Assembly: GCA_965198025.1 (NCBI GenBank)
Contig: OZ240237.1
Coordinates: 1,798,001-1,862,000, forward strand
Length of the DNA: 64,000 nucleotides
Source of the DNA: CAYWWM01 sp965198025
GTDB lineage: Bacteria > Acidobacteriota > Terriglobia > 2-12-FULL-54-10
Direction: 5' to 3'
Shown: positions 28,076 to 36,370 of the stretch, one piece after another
Position numbering within the stretch: position 1 is the stretch's first letter
Layout: each line of letters begins with the position of its first letter
Notes under the pieces: model-generated
Told to the model about the DNA's origin: nothing
The model's input: only the letters and a program-made list of their open reading frames with translations
Databases searched by the model: none
Program-made: the position numbers and the translations under genes

Positions 28076-28890
28076 TGTCTCTTTCTTTCTCCTTTTTGGA
28101 TTTTTTGCCTGCCGCTAAGCCTGATGACAAGTGTGTCGTCTCCCTGCCGCACTATTTCATATTGCTGGCCCAGCTTCAGATTGTGATTCCGCAATGCGAC
28201 TAGGAACACCTGACGCGCCGTGTCTGTACGCTGCCATTCGGAAGCTCGTCCTTCGTAGTACAGCAGTACCCTCTCACCTTTCCCTACGGGCAAGCTCGCC
28301 GGAGCATGAATCACTAGCATACGGTGAAGCATCGGCGCACACTCGCAGGTAGTCACCACTTCATCGTCCTCTGATGGGTACTCACCATTCAGGCGCAAGA
28401 CATATCTGTTGAGCCTCGACCTGAAAACCTGGCAAATCACTACATTTGCTCCGAACGGTCTCAGACGATCTGCCCATCCGTCCACCGGCGCATTCACGAT
28501 AACGAGCACCCGCGGCTGGCTGCCCTTGAACATATCAATGAGCCTGCTTCTGGCAAGCGCCGTATCCTGCTGGCACAAATATTCCGCTTCCGGTGGCCCG
28601 TACTTTGCCCGAGCAAATGTCCGCACCTGCGGTAGCACATGGCTCTCCAAAGAATGATGTCCCAACTCCACTTCAACGACCCACCAGCCGCTATAGCTCT
28701 TGTGGATCAGCGCGAAATCAGGCTTCTTGGCGTCGTCTTCCGAAACCACTATCGTTTTGAAGGGGACCAAATGATAGTTTGCGAACAGTTGCGTCGCCTT
28801 CTGTTCCAAGATCTTCTCGAATTCGCTCTCGTAATGGCCCCAGCTCGCGATCTCTTCATACCATTCGTCGTTATGCAGAATCCGCGCCAT
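28060..28890 (-). CDS. PD-(D/E)XK-like protein of the defence operon
   Basis: A 276-residue protein; the ATG at 28890 (MARILHNDEW) is chosen because it lies 7 bases after the helicase stop. The N-terminal third reads FANYHLVPFKTIVVSEDD, AKKPDFALIHKSYSGWWVV and EVELGHHSLESHVL. The D58 ... E73-x-E75 spacing with beta-strand context resembles PD-(D/E)XK nucleases, although the Lys of the last motif is not seen (EVE-L-GHH instead). The C-terminal half is a beta-rich domain (LVIHAPASLPVGKGERVLLY, FLVALRNHNLKLGQQYEIV) without recognised relatives. It was probably acquired with the helicase and methylase and may be the nuclease effector. Catalytic competence is uncertain. Confidence 0.65.
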   Translation of the reverse strand: MARILHNDEWYEEIASWGHYESEFEKILEQKATQLFANYHLVPFKTIVVSEDDAKKPDFALIHKSYSGWWVVEVELGHHSLESHVLPQVRTFARAKYGPPEAEYLCQQDTALARSRLIDMFKGSQPRVLVIVNAPVDGWADRLRPFGANVVICQVFRSRLNRYVLRLNGEYPSEDDEVVTTCECAPMLHRMLVIHAPASLPVGKGERVLLYYEGRASEWQRTDTARQVFLVALRNHNLKLGQQYEIVRQGDDTLVIRLSGRQKIQKGERKRQCPFS

Positions 28891-28897
28891 CCAAATC

Positions 28898-30169
28898 TCA
28901 TTGCCTCGGCAGGCGATTGCTGATGGACCACACCACCTCGGACACATCGGCCAGTCGCGCTGCTTCTTTGAAGAGCCTCGTGCGTTCTTGCTCAGTTGCG
29001 TAAAGCGTGTAAATCAACGCCTTCCCCTTTCCCTTCGCGGGTCTCAGTACACGCCCGAGCCGTTGTATCCGCTGCCTCTGGCTTGCCGTCGAGCTGGCAA
29101 TCACAGCGACCATCGTCTCTGGTACATTCATGCCCTCATCTAGGGCCCGGCATGAAATCAGCACGTCAAAAACACCCCTGCGAAACAGTCGCAGGTTGTC
29201 CCGGCGTACTCCGGGAGCGATTTTCGAGTGATACAGACAAACGCTGTGATTTCTCTGCTGGAGCACACCGAACAGCGCCTTGGCGGAACTCACGCGCTCG
29301 TTAAAGACGATCGTTCGCGTACCCCGGTTCTGTTCGACTATCTTGGCTGCGACGGGGACCCGCATCTTCGCTGTCGCTGACACTGCCGCCCGCATCTGCA
29401 AAATGCGCTTCAGCTTTTCTTCCACTCCGACCTCATCCTTACCAGATCTGGCCTTGCGCAGCAGGGCAGCAGCCTGCTTGGTGAGACGGTCATACTTTTC
29501 CTGTTCGTGTGGCAGTAGATCTACCCGGACATTCACCAGATCGAACGGCGCAACAACACCATCGTCATACGCCTGTGCGTAATCATATTCGAAGATCACG
29601 TGCCCCAAAGCCGGTACTACATGATCCTCGAAGCCCCGGTCGTATTCACGTTGTGGCGTTGCGGACAACCCAAGTGCTGCCGCGAATATCCCCTGTAGGG
29701 CCTTCGCGTTCTCGGGACTGCCTGCTCGATGGCATTCATCTACGACGAGGAAAACTTGTTGCCCGCTTGCCAACTTTCGCACGAGATGACGGCCGCTGTT
29801 GATTACCAGCACATTCACCACGCCAGGTTTTTTCGGTCGCTCCTGGCTTGAGTAGCACGCTATCACCTCAGCCGGCACACCGAAGTCTTCCTGGAGGCTC
29901 ACATACCATTGGTCGAGGAGGGTAAGGGTAGGCACCAGAATTACTACCCGACCACGCTCACACTTCTTCCAGAACGCACGCATGCACAGGAAAGCTAATA
30001 TGGTCTTCCCGCCACCTGTCACCACGCTTGCAACTCCCCGCATGCCCTTCAGCCATTCGCTGAGCGCCTGCTCTTGCCACTTGCGCGGCTCAAAGCACAG
30101 CGACCATGAAGACGGGGATGGATTATTCATCGAAGATGGGGATGGGTTATTCATTCGAGGCACGGCCAT
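28898..30169 (-). CDS. SF2 DNA/RNA helicase of the defence operon
   Basis: A 423-residue superfamily 2 helicase. The start at 30169 gives MAVPRMNNPSPSSMNNPSPS and overlaps the methylase gene by 23 bp. Motif Q-like RKWQEQALSEWLKG, Walker A SVVTGGGKTILAFLC, DECH box FLVVDECHRAGS, motif III GLSATPQREY, motif V region DVLISCRALDEGMNVPE, motif VI RQRIQRLGRVLRPAKGKG. It resembles the XPB/type III-restriction helicase branch used by several anti-phage systems. No nuclease domain is fused. The N-terminal octapeptide MNNPSPSS is repeated in tandem, from a 24-bp DNA duplication. The protein ends normally, and all helicase motifs look functional. Confidence 0.88.
   Translation of the reverse strand: MAVPRMNNPSPSSMNNPSPSSWSLCFEPRKWQEQALSEWLKGMRGVASVVTGGGKTILAFLCMRAFWKKCERGRVVILVPTLTLLDQWYVSLQEDFGVPAEVIACYSSQERPKKPGVVNVLVINSGRHLVRKLASGQQVFLVVDECHRAGSPENAKALQGIFAAALGLSATPQREYDRGFEDHVVPALGHVIFEYDYAQAYDDGVVAPFDLVNVRVDLLPHEQEKYDRLTKQAAALLRKARSGKDEVGVEEKLKRILQMRAAVSATAKMRVPVAAKIVEQNRGTRTIVFNERVSSAKALFGVLQQRNHSVCLYHSKIAPGVRRDNLRLFRRGVFDVLISCRALDEGMNVPETMVAVIASSTASQRQRIQRLGRVLRPAKGKGKALIYTLYATEQERTRLFKEAARLADVSEVVWSISNRLPRQ
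30112..30160. repeat. 24-bp imperfect tandem duplication at the helicase/methylase overlap
   Basis: Two units, each GGGGATGG(A/G)TTATTCAT with flanking GAAGA, lie end to end at the 5' end of the helicase gene and next to the methylase stop codon. They encode the repeated octapeptide MNNPSPSS and offer two alternative Met start codons in the helicase. Confidence 0.7.
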
Positions 30170-31112
30170 TAAAGCGTTCGAACCGACCGCGGGAACCTTC
30201 CAGATACAACTCGTTAGGTTCGATTGCAAGCCAACGCCGACCAAGCTTCTCAGCTGCCGCGCCTGTCGTATTACTCCCGGCAAATGGATCGAGTACCAGC
30301 ATTCTCGGCTTGGTCAGGAACTTTATGAAGAATTCCGCCACCCCGCTCGGCATCCGTGCAGGGTGTGGCTGGAGCTCGTGCTCACGGCAGTACTTTAGGT
30401 AATCGGAACTCGCCTGCGTGTTCGCAAGTGTGATGAGGTTTGACGGGATCGCCCCGGCATTGTTCTTCAAGAACGATTTATCGCCGATGTGGTGCTCAGA
30501 AGGCCGCTTCCCTGTGTTATATCTTTGCCGCTCCAAGAGCCTCTGCATGGAGTTGCTGTACTTCGTCAACACCTGACGATTGTCTGCGTGGGGGCGATCC
30601 GTTTGCGCCATCCACCAGAGATGTGTATAGGCGTCTTTCACACGGATTCTCTCTACGTTGACCCATTGCGCAGGGCTCGGAAGCCGTGCCGGGTTATACC
30701 AGACAAACTGCTGGCACAACGTCAACTCTCCCCGTTCCAAGAAAGCTAGCAAAGCCTTCAGGGCCAGGGTAGACATGACTGGCCGACCGGCCTCCCACGC
30801 ATTGCCGAGTTCGAGCACGATAGACCCTTTCGGCTTCAACATCTTCTTGAAAAGTGGCGCAAACTTCACCAGCCAGTTTACGTAGGCATCCCCCTGCTCG
30901 TTTCCATACCTTTTCTTTCGGTTGAGAGGGAATGGTGGCGACGTGAAAATGAGATCAACCTTCTTCTTCAGATCCTTGGCATAAGCGCCGGATTCCAACA
31001 CTTCTTCTGCTTTTCCGAGCACGGAGCGGCCAAACGACGTTGTGTAGGCCACCTGGGCTTTACCCACGGCTACATCCTTGCATGGCATCGCAGCGACACC
31101 TGATGAGTCCAC
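30147..31112 (-). CDS. DNA methyltransferase (beta-class, N4-cytosine/N6-adenine type)
   Basis: A 321-residue SAM-dependent DNA amino-methylase. The catalytic motif IV is IFTSPPFPLNRKKRYG (residues 55-70), and the SAM-binding motif I is LDPFAGSNTTGAAAEKLG (from 274), so the order is IV before I, the beta arrangement. TSPPF fits the SPP(Y/F) form common in N4-cytosine enzymes, but specificity needs testing. LKPKGSIVLELGNAW is motif V-like. It is the first gene of the minus-strand operon, starts ~110 bases from tRNA-Cys, and overlaps the helicase gene. It would modify host DNA so that the helicase/nuclease/ATPase machinery spares it. An alternative start is the Met at residue 9. Confidence 0.88.
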   Translation of the reverse strand: MDSSGVAAMPCKDVAVGKAQVAYTTSFGRSVLGKAEEVLESGAYAKDLKKKVDLIFTSPPFPLNRKKRYGNEQGDAYVNWLVKFAPLFKKMLKPKGSIVLELGNAWEAGRPVMSTLALKALLAFLERGELTLCQQFVWYNPARLPSPAQWVNVERIRVKDAYTHLWWMAQTDRPHADNRQVLTKYSNSMQRLLERQRYNTGKRPSEHHIGDKSFLKNNAGAIPSNLITLANTQASSDYLKYCREHELQPHPARMPSGVAEFFIKFLTKPRMLVLDPFAGSNTTGAAAEKLGRRWLAIEPNELYLEGSRGRFERFNGRASNE

Positions 31113-31221
31113 AGCTTATTTGTAAGCCACGAATAATTGAGCGCGATTAGGAGTCCCGCGCCCAATAAGGCCAGCAACAGATATAAATCATTGGACCAAA
31201 AATGGATCGGCCTTCAGTTAC

Positions 31222-31297
31222 TGGAGGCGCGGGGCGGATTCGAACCGCCGCATAAAGGTTTTGCAGACCTCTCCCTTAACCACTTGGGTACCGCGCC
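31222..31297 (-). tRNA. tRNA-Cys(GCA)
   Basis: Folds as a standard cloverleaf: acceptor GGCGCGG/CCGCGCC, D-arm with GTGGTTAAGG, anticodon loop CTGCAAA giving GCA, T-arm GGTTCGAATCC, discriminator U and encoded CCA. It borders the defence operon and is a likely integration site. Confidence 0.95.
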
Positions 31298-31358
31298 CTG
31301 AATTTACTGCGTTTGGCCCCAGCCAATACCCCTCTACAGCCCTCACGCCTCAAAAAAA

Positions 31359-31433
<75 letters not shown>

Positions 31434-31732
31434 TTTGGCCGGATTATACAACAACGCCAAAAGCCGAGGCAACCCCCGAAGCCGCCTTGCGCATCTGGAT
31501 GGGGAAAGCGCAGAGACGGGCTCTGCCAACGGCGGAATTGTTCCCGCCGCAGAGGCAAATAGAGTATAGTACTCGTACGGCGGGGATGCGCGCGAATCGC
31601 GCTCGCGCAAGAGCGAGTTCAAATGGAAGAGTGAGGGGCCTGTCCCCGAAACTGAGCAGGCGGCGGCCGCTGCGCAGGGCGCTGTCGAGAAACAGAAGAG
31701 ATTTCAGGAATCAATAAGGAGGGAGTCTATTC

Positions 31733-32653
31733 ATGCAACCAGTGGTGGAAAGACCGATCACGGAACGGAAGAAAGCAACGGAGTTCCCGCAGGAACTGCT
31801 CAATATCTTTGACCTCTACGTGCACGGCGACATTGACCGCCGGGGCTTCCTGGATCGCGCCGGGAAGTTTACGGTGGGTGGCGTGACGGCGATGGCTCTG
31901 CTGGAGAGCCTGCAACCCAACTTCGCTTGGGCGCAGCAGGTTCCCGCCAACGACGGCCGAATCCGGGTCGAGTCGGTGAGCGTCCCCACGCCGCAAGGCC
32001 ATGGCAACATTGAAGGGTACCTGGTTCGTCCCGCAAACGCCACGGGCCGACTACCCGCAGTTCTGGTGGTTCACGAGAACCGCGGCCGCAACCCGTACAT
32101 CGAGGACGTAGCGCGCCGGCTGGCAACCAGCGGTTTCATGGCCCTCGCGCCGGATGGTCTCACGTCCCTCGGCGGCTATCCCAATGACGAAGACAGAGGC
32201 CGCGAGATGTTCGGCCAGATCGACCGGGGGAAGCTGATGGCAGACTGGGTTGCATCCGCGCGCTGGCTGAAAAACCGCTCGGACTGCACCGGCAAGATCG
32301 GCGCGGTAGGCTTCTGCTATGGCGGCGGCGTCGTGAACCAACTGGCGGTGCAATTGGGCGCCGATCTGGCCGCGGGGGCTCCGTACTACGGAGGACAGCC
32401 GTCGGCGGAAGAAACCGCCCGCATCCAGGCGCCTCTACTGATCCACTACGGGTCCCTGGACCAGCGGATCAACGCCGGCTGGCCGGACTACGAGAGGGCG
32501 CTCACGGCGAACAACGTCCCGCACACGATGCATATGTACGAAGGGGCGAACCACGGCTTCCATAACGACACCACACCCCGTTATGACGAAGCCGACGCCA
32601 TGCTCTCCTGGGAGCGGACGATCGCGTTCTTCGACGAGCACGTCAAGGGCTAA
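31733..32653 (+). CDS. Dienelactone hydrolase family protein, exported (Tat-type signal)
   Basis: A 306-residue alpha/beta hydrolase. The N-terminal 65 residues contain a twin-arginine-like signal (DIDRRGFLDRAGKF then a hydrophobic stretch ending FAWAQQ), so export folded to the periplasm is likely. The DLH core follows: LPAVLVVHENRGRNPYIEDV, nucleophile elbow GAVGFCYGGGVVN with Cys as in dienelactone hydrolases, PLLIHYGSLDQRINAGW with the catalytic Asp, and MYEGANHGFHND with the His. It hydrolyses ester or lactone bonds; the substrate is unknown. The ATG at 31733 is 11 bases after AAGGAGGG. Single gene, followed by a hairpin at 32698-32739. Confidence 0.9.
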   Translation: MQPVVERPITERKKATEFPQELLNIFDLYVHGDIDRRGFLDRAGKFTVGGVTAMALLESLQPNFAWAQQVPANDGRIRVESVSVPTPQGHGNIEGYLVRPANATGRLPAVLVVHENRGRNPYIEDVARRLATSGFMALAPDGLTSLGGYPNDEDRGREMFGQIDRGKLMADWVASARWLKNRSDCTGKIGAVGFCYGGGVVNQLAVQLGADLAAGAPYYGGQPSAEETARIQAPLLIHYGSLDQRINAGWPDYERALTANNVPHTMHMYEGANHGFHNDTTPRYDEADAMLSWERTIAFFDEHVKG

Positions 32654-32697
32654 TCCAACCGCGCTGCAGCGCTGGTTGATGTCCGCATCCATAAGTC

Positions 32698-32739
32698 GGA
32701 AGGGACACGCAATCCTTTTCAAAGGATAGGGTGTCCCTT
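32698..32739. terminator. Bipartite hairpin between convergent genes
   Basis: GAAGGGACAC/GTGTCCCTTC outer stem and ATCCTTT/AAAGGAT inner stem, with small internal bulges. It lies between the hydrolase stop and the end of the convergent NHL gene, a position suited to a bidirectional terminator; no U-tract stands out. A second small inverted repeat CCAACC/GGTTG lies at 32655-32679. Confidence 0.5.
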
Positions 32740-32817
32740 CTGATGGAGCCCGGGTGCGCGACCGGCAACCGGGCCATTCTCTTCTTGTAGCTTGTTTCCT
32801 GCGCGCTCAATCTCAGC

Positions 32818-33816
32818 TTACTGCTTGATGTAACGGCGGAGATTATTGCTGTTCGCTTCGGCGCCGTAGAGGTTGCCTGCAGCATCGGCGGCGATGCCTT
32901 CCACCGAGATCGTGGACGCCTCGCCGAGGTCTGGAATCGGAACAAATTCTCTTACAAACCCGTCCCGAACGCTGCCAATCCGAATTCCCTTCTGAAAACT
33001 CGGATTCCTCTCGGCGTCGGACTGCGAATCGGCTACATACATGATGTCGTTGGCGTCAATGAACATCCCGCTCGGCCGCCCGAACTGTCTCCATTCTTCC
33101 AGGAAGTTCCCTTCCGAGTCGAAAATCTGAATGCGGCTGTTCGTGCGGTCGCCGACGAAGACCCGGCCGCGAGAATCCATGGCAATGGCATGCAGCCCAC
33201 CGAATTCGCCCGGACCGGTTCCCTTGCTGCCCCATATCTTCAGCAGTGTTCCGTCGCGGGAGAACTTCATGATCCGTCCGCCGGTATCTTCTCCGTGCCC
33301 GTCGGCGACGAAGATGTCTCCGTTCGGCCCCGTCACCACGGCAGCCGGATACATGAAGGTGTCGCGCGCGTCGCCCGAAACGCCCGCCATCCCCAGGCGC
33401 AACAGGACTCTGCCGTCGGGACTGAACTGGATTACCTGGTAGCCCTTGCCTCCCTCGCCCATCCCGTCGGTGGTCCAAATGTTACCTTCCCGGTCCACGT
33501 GGAAACCATGGGGGAAAACGAAGAGCCCCGCCCCGAAGCTCCGGAGCAGCCGACCCGAAGCGTCGAACTGCAGGATGGGCGCGAGGTCCGAATCCGCGCA
33601 GCTTTGCGCCCCACAGCGGTCGAACGCCCAGATGTTCCCGGCCGGGTCCACGCCCGCTCCGATCACCGAACCGAACGTTCTTCCTGCAGGCAGCTCCGCC
33701 CAGTTGGAAACCAGTCGATACGGATTCGATTGCGCAATCGCTTCCCTGCCCGAGCCCGCCAGCACCACGAGGACCGCGGCTGCCAGCACGATTCTCACTC
33801 GACCTGTGTGTCGCAT
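32818..33816 (-). CDS. NHL-repeat (six-bladed) beta-propeller, secreted
   Basis: A 332-residue protein with a signal peptide (residues 1-28, ending REAIAQS). NHL-type blades repeat the pattern GxDPAGNIWAFD, GFHVDREGNIWTTD, VVTGPNGDIFVADG, AIAMDSRGRVFVGDRTNSRI and GIAADAAGNLYGAEAN. These propellers bind ligands or, in some members, act as lyases of the peptidyl-hydroxyglycine type; no catalytic set can be assigned here. Common in Acidobacteria, often beside TonB receptors or other propellers, as here with the streptogramin-lyase-like gene downstream on the same strand. Complete and undisturbed. Confidence 0.85.
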   Translation of the reverse strand: MRHTGRVRIVLAAAVLVVLAGSGREAIAQSNPYRLVSNWAELPAGRTFGSVIGAGVDPAGNIWAFDRCGAQSCADSDLAPILQFDASGRLLRSFGAGLFVFPHGFHVDREGNIWTTDGMGEGGKGYQVIQFSPDGRVLLRLGMAGVSGDARDTFMYPAAVVTGPNGDIFVADGHGEDTGGRIMKFSRDGTLLKIWGSKGTGPGEFGGLHAIAMDSRGRVFVGDRTNSRIQIFDSEGNFLEEWRQFGRPSGMFIDANDIMYVADSQSDAERNPSFQKGIRIGSVRDGFVREFVPIPDLGEASTISVEGIAADAAGNLYGAEANSNNLRRYIKQ

Positions 33817-33920
33817 AGTTCCCTCCCTGGAAAACAGTCCGGCTGCATGATACGCCCGTCGCCGGCGAAAACCAACCGGCCGGCGCGCCTTGCAGGATTC
33901 CGGGGGAACCGGAATCCCGA

Positions 33921-35659
33921 TCAGAAGTAGGCCGCCAGCGTAGTGATCTTTGTCATATCGGTATACAGAACGCCGGCGCCGGGGCCTGTCCGCGTTGAGC
34001 GCGGAGGATACCAGATGGCTCCGTCACGCGTTACGTGGATCTTCGGCATGTCGGATCGCTGCGGCGTCGGGAAGTAGGTGAACGTCTCCGTGGTGCGGTC
34101 AAAGCGGATCAAGGCCCCCCCTGTCCGGCGTCGCTAATCCAGACATAGTTTCCGACCGGCGTCACGTCGTAAGGCTGCGAGATCTGGTGCGGAATTCTCC
34201 ATTCAGTCATTCTTCCGGTCGCGGTGTCGAGATGCACCAGCCTCCCCGCGCTGAACAATCCGAACCAAACGTTGTCGTCGGCATCGACCTTCAGCCGCCG
34301 GATGAGCGCTGGATTCGTCGGCGGGGTGTACTCGGTGAACTCCTCGGTCCTGGGGTCGAACTTGGCGATCTTGCTGCCATGGAACTCCGCGATCCAGATG
34401 TTGTCCTTGGAATCGGAGACCACGCCGTAGGGGTATGCGTTCGGCGTCGGCAGCGGAAAGACCGATACCGTCCTGGTTTCACGGTTCCATTTGCTGAGAG
34501 CGCTTCCCAGAATCATCCCGACATAGATGTTGTGAAACGAATCCATAGCCAGCGACTGCGGGTGCTTCTCCACCGCATCGGCCACGTTGTCCGGATCGAG
34601 CCCGTAACGGGTTTCGAACCGCTCCGTCTCCGGATTGAACACATTCAGCCACATGCCGTCGTCGGGAGCCCAGATGATGCCGTCGCGGTCGATCAGGATG
34701 TCGTGATTGTCGTTGGCCGGTTCCGGGAAGTCGAAGTTCTCAAATTCCGCAGTGCGGGGATTGAGCTTCACGAGCCGGTTCGGAATGCCGCGGTCGATCA
34801 CCCAGACGTTACCGTCCTTGTCGAAGTTCACGTCCTGGCTGACACGCCGATTGGAGAATGGACCCCGGCGGGGAATGTCAGCGTGCCTAGGGTCATGGAT
34901 ACCGGTTCCCGGCGGATCGGGCGGGAACCGATACTCGATGAACAGCGCGTTGGCCAGCTTCGACTCGTCCACGGGCATCTCAATGTCCACGTGGAGCGCA
35001 CGGGGCTGGCTGTCGGGACCGAAGTTTTCCACCAGGTACTGCTCCAGAATCTCCCGCTCCTGCGGGCTCATTTCTTCCGGCTGGATCTGAATGCCCTGGG
35101 GCATCTGCCGCTCGCCCGCCATCATGTCGAGCGCGCCGCTCCACTGCGCCGCACTCCATTGCCGCGAGGGAAGGAAGTTCACGCCGTGGCAGCGGATGCA
35201 GGTTTTCTCGGCGACTACACGTCCCAGCCCCGCCGGATAGAGCTCGTCATAGGAGAGATACGTTACGTTGTCCGGACTCTCGTCCGCGACCTCGTGCATC
35301 GTTGCGTTTGCCGTGGCGCTTTGCCCAGCTCGAAGCTCCAGTTTCTGCACGTCGGATTCGAGGCCGTTCGCCTGTACGCGGAACTCGTAATTGCCGGGGA
35401 ACAGGTGCATCGCCTGATAGCGTCCGCCCACCGTGTACACCATGTAGACGACGTGGTTGTCCGTGTTGCGGAAATAGACCTTGGCGGCCTGGAACGGTTT
35501 CGGCGCCTGCACGGTTCCGGAAACCCTTGCCAGTCCGACCAGCTCCGCGCCATCGTTGCCCTGCGCCGCCGAACTGCCTTGCAGCACCAGCGCCACGGCC
35601 ACTGCGACGATTCCGGTCAGCACGATTGGCACGCTGACGTTGCGATATCTATTCGCCAT
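33921..35659 (-). CDS. Streptogramin-lyase-like propeller with carboxypeptidase-regulatory and cytochrome c domains, frameshifted near its end
   Basis: The start at 35659 (MANRYRNVSVPIVLTGIVAV) follows GGAGG and begins with a signal/membrane helix. Residues ~45-125 are a carboxypeptidase-regulatory-like sandwich (VSGTVQAPKPFQAAKVYF, PGNYEFRVQANGLES). Residues ~150-215 carry one CIRCH haem site, with a possible Met ligand in the following helix. From ~240 a Vgb-like propeller (NFDKDGNVWVIDRGIPN, GVVSDSKDNIWIAEFHGSKI, LKVDADDNVWFGLFSAG) runs to VWISDAGQGG. There the frame breaks in a seven-base C run (34115-34121, G on the coding strand); with eight bases the gene continues ALIRFDRTTETFTYFP to 33921 and is 579 residues long. 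The last ~65 residues complete the final blade, so the break would be harmful if real. Likely a periplasmic electron-transfer or binding protein. Confidence 0.8.
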
Positions 35660-35753
35660 GAACGATTCCTCCACCCTGCCACCCTGCTCTATTGTTGCAC
35701 GCCATTATACGGCCCGTGAGTGCCTCCATAGAATGATTCGCGCCTGGTTTTCG

Positions 35754-36122
35754 TTAACGGTCATGGAATGCCAGGACTTCCAAGGCAGCCGCTGTCCTGC
35801 GGAGGGGCTGATCGAAGGTCCAAAGCATGCATCCGGTGAGAAGGGTAGAGGCCAGAAGGTGGGCGTCTACCCAACCCAGGCCACGCCCGTAGAGGTGATG
35901 TCCTTCCAGAAAACGCAGGACCTCTTCCTGTCCTGCAACTCGAGCCTCGGGCAAGGCTCCCAGGTTGTTGAGAATCTCCTCGCGGTTGCGAAGCGTCCCG
36001 CAGGCCAGTTCCCCCACAACGAAGGGATGGCAGAGTACCTGATCGCCTTCAAGCAACGACCGCAGGCGCTCGGTCCCCGTCCGAAGATGTTCTATCCACA
36101 CCGACGTGTCCACCAAAATCAT
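35754..36122 (-). CDS. vapC: VapC toxin (PIN-domain ribonuclease)
   Basis: A 122-residue PIN protein: MILVDTSVWIEHLR (first Asp), VVGELACGTLRNREEIL (Glu), GRGLGWVDAHLLAS (Asp) and LWTFDQPLRRTAAAL (last Asp). All four acids of the metal site are present and spacing is normal, so it should be an active RNase. It overlaps the vapB gene by ATGA and is translated after it. The C-terminus ends close to the leader of the upstream propeller gene. This is the second, independent PIN toxin in the window; its sequence differs clearly from 18494-18901. Confidence 0.93.
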   Translation of the reverse strand: MILVDTSVWIEHLRTGTERLRSLLEGDQVLCHPFVVGELACGTLRNREEILNNLGALPEARVAGQEEVLRFLEGHHLYGRGLGWVDAHLLASTLLTGCMLWTFDQPLRRTAAALEVLAFHDR

Positions 36123-36319
36123 GCGGAGTCGCCGGAGTGGCGCCTTCGAACGGTTCGGAGCCGCCGTTCTGTCCCGCCGAGTGCAGCGAGCCGGCGGGCG
36201 CTTTCGCGGGAAATCAACGCCTCCAGGCCTAAACGCACCAGCCTGGTCTTCTCCGTGACTCCCGTCAGCTTGGCTGCCCGGCGCAGAACAGCCTCGTCAA
36301 TATTCAGAGTTGTCCGCAT
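36119..36319 (-). CDS. vapB: VapB antitoxin (ribbon-helix-helix)
   Basis: A 66-residue protein beginning MRTTLNIDEAVLRRAAKLTG then VTEKTRLVRLGLEALIS, the typical beta-strand and two helices of VapB-type DNA-binding antitoxins; the basic C-terminal tail would wrap the toxin. The stop overlaps the vapC start. Just upstream the AT-rich repeat TGCATTATTCATGCATACAT (around 36330-36350) is palindromic and is a good candidate operator for autoregulation. Confidence 0.9.
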   Translation of the reverse strand: MRTTLNIDEAVLRRAAKLTGVTEKTRLVRLGLEALISRESARRLAALGGTERRLRTVRRRHSGDSA

Positions 36320-36370
36320 ATGTATCAGTATGCATTATTCATGCATACATGCATACCGGGCAAGTCTTGC

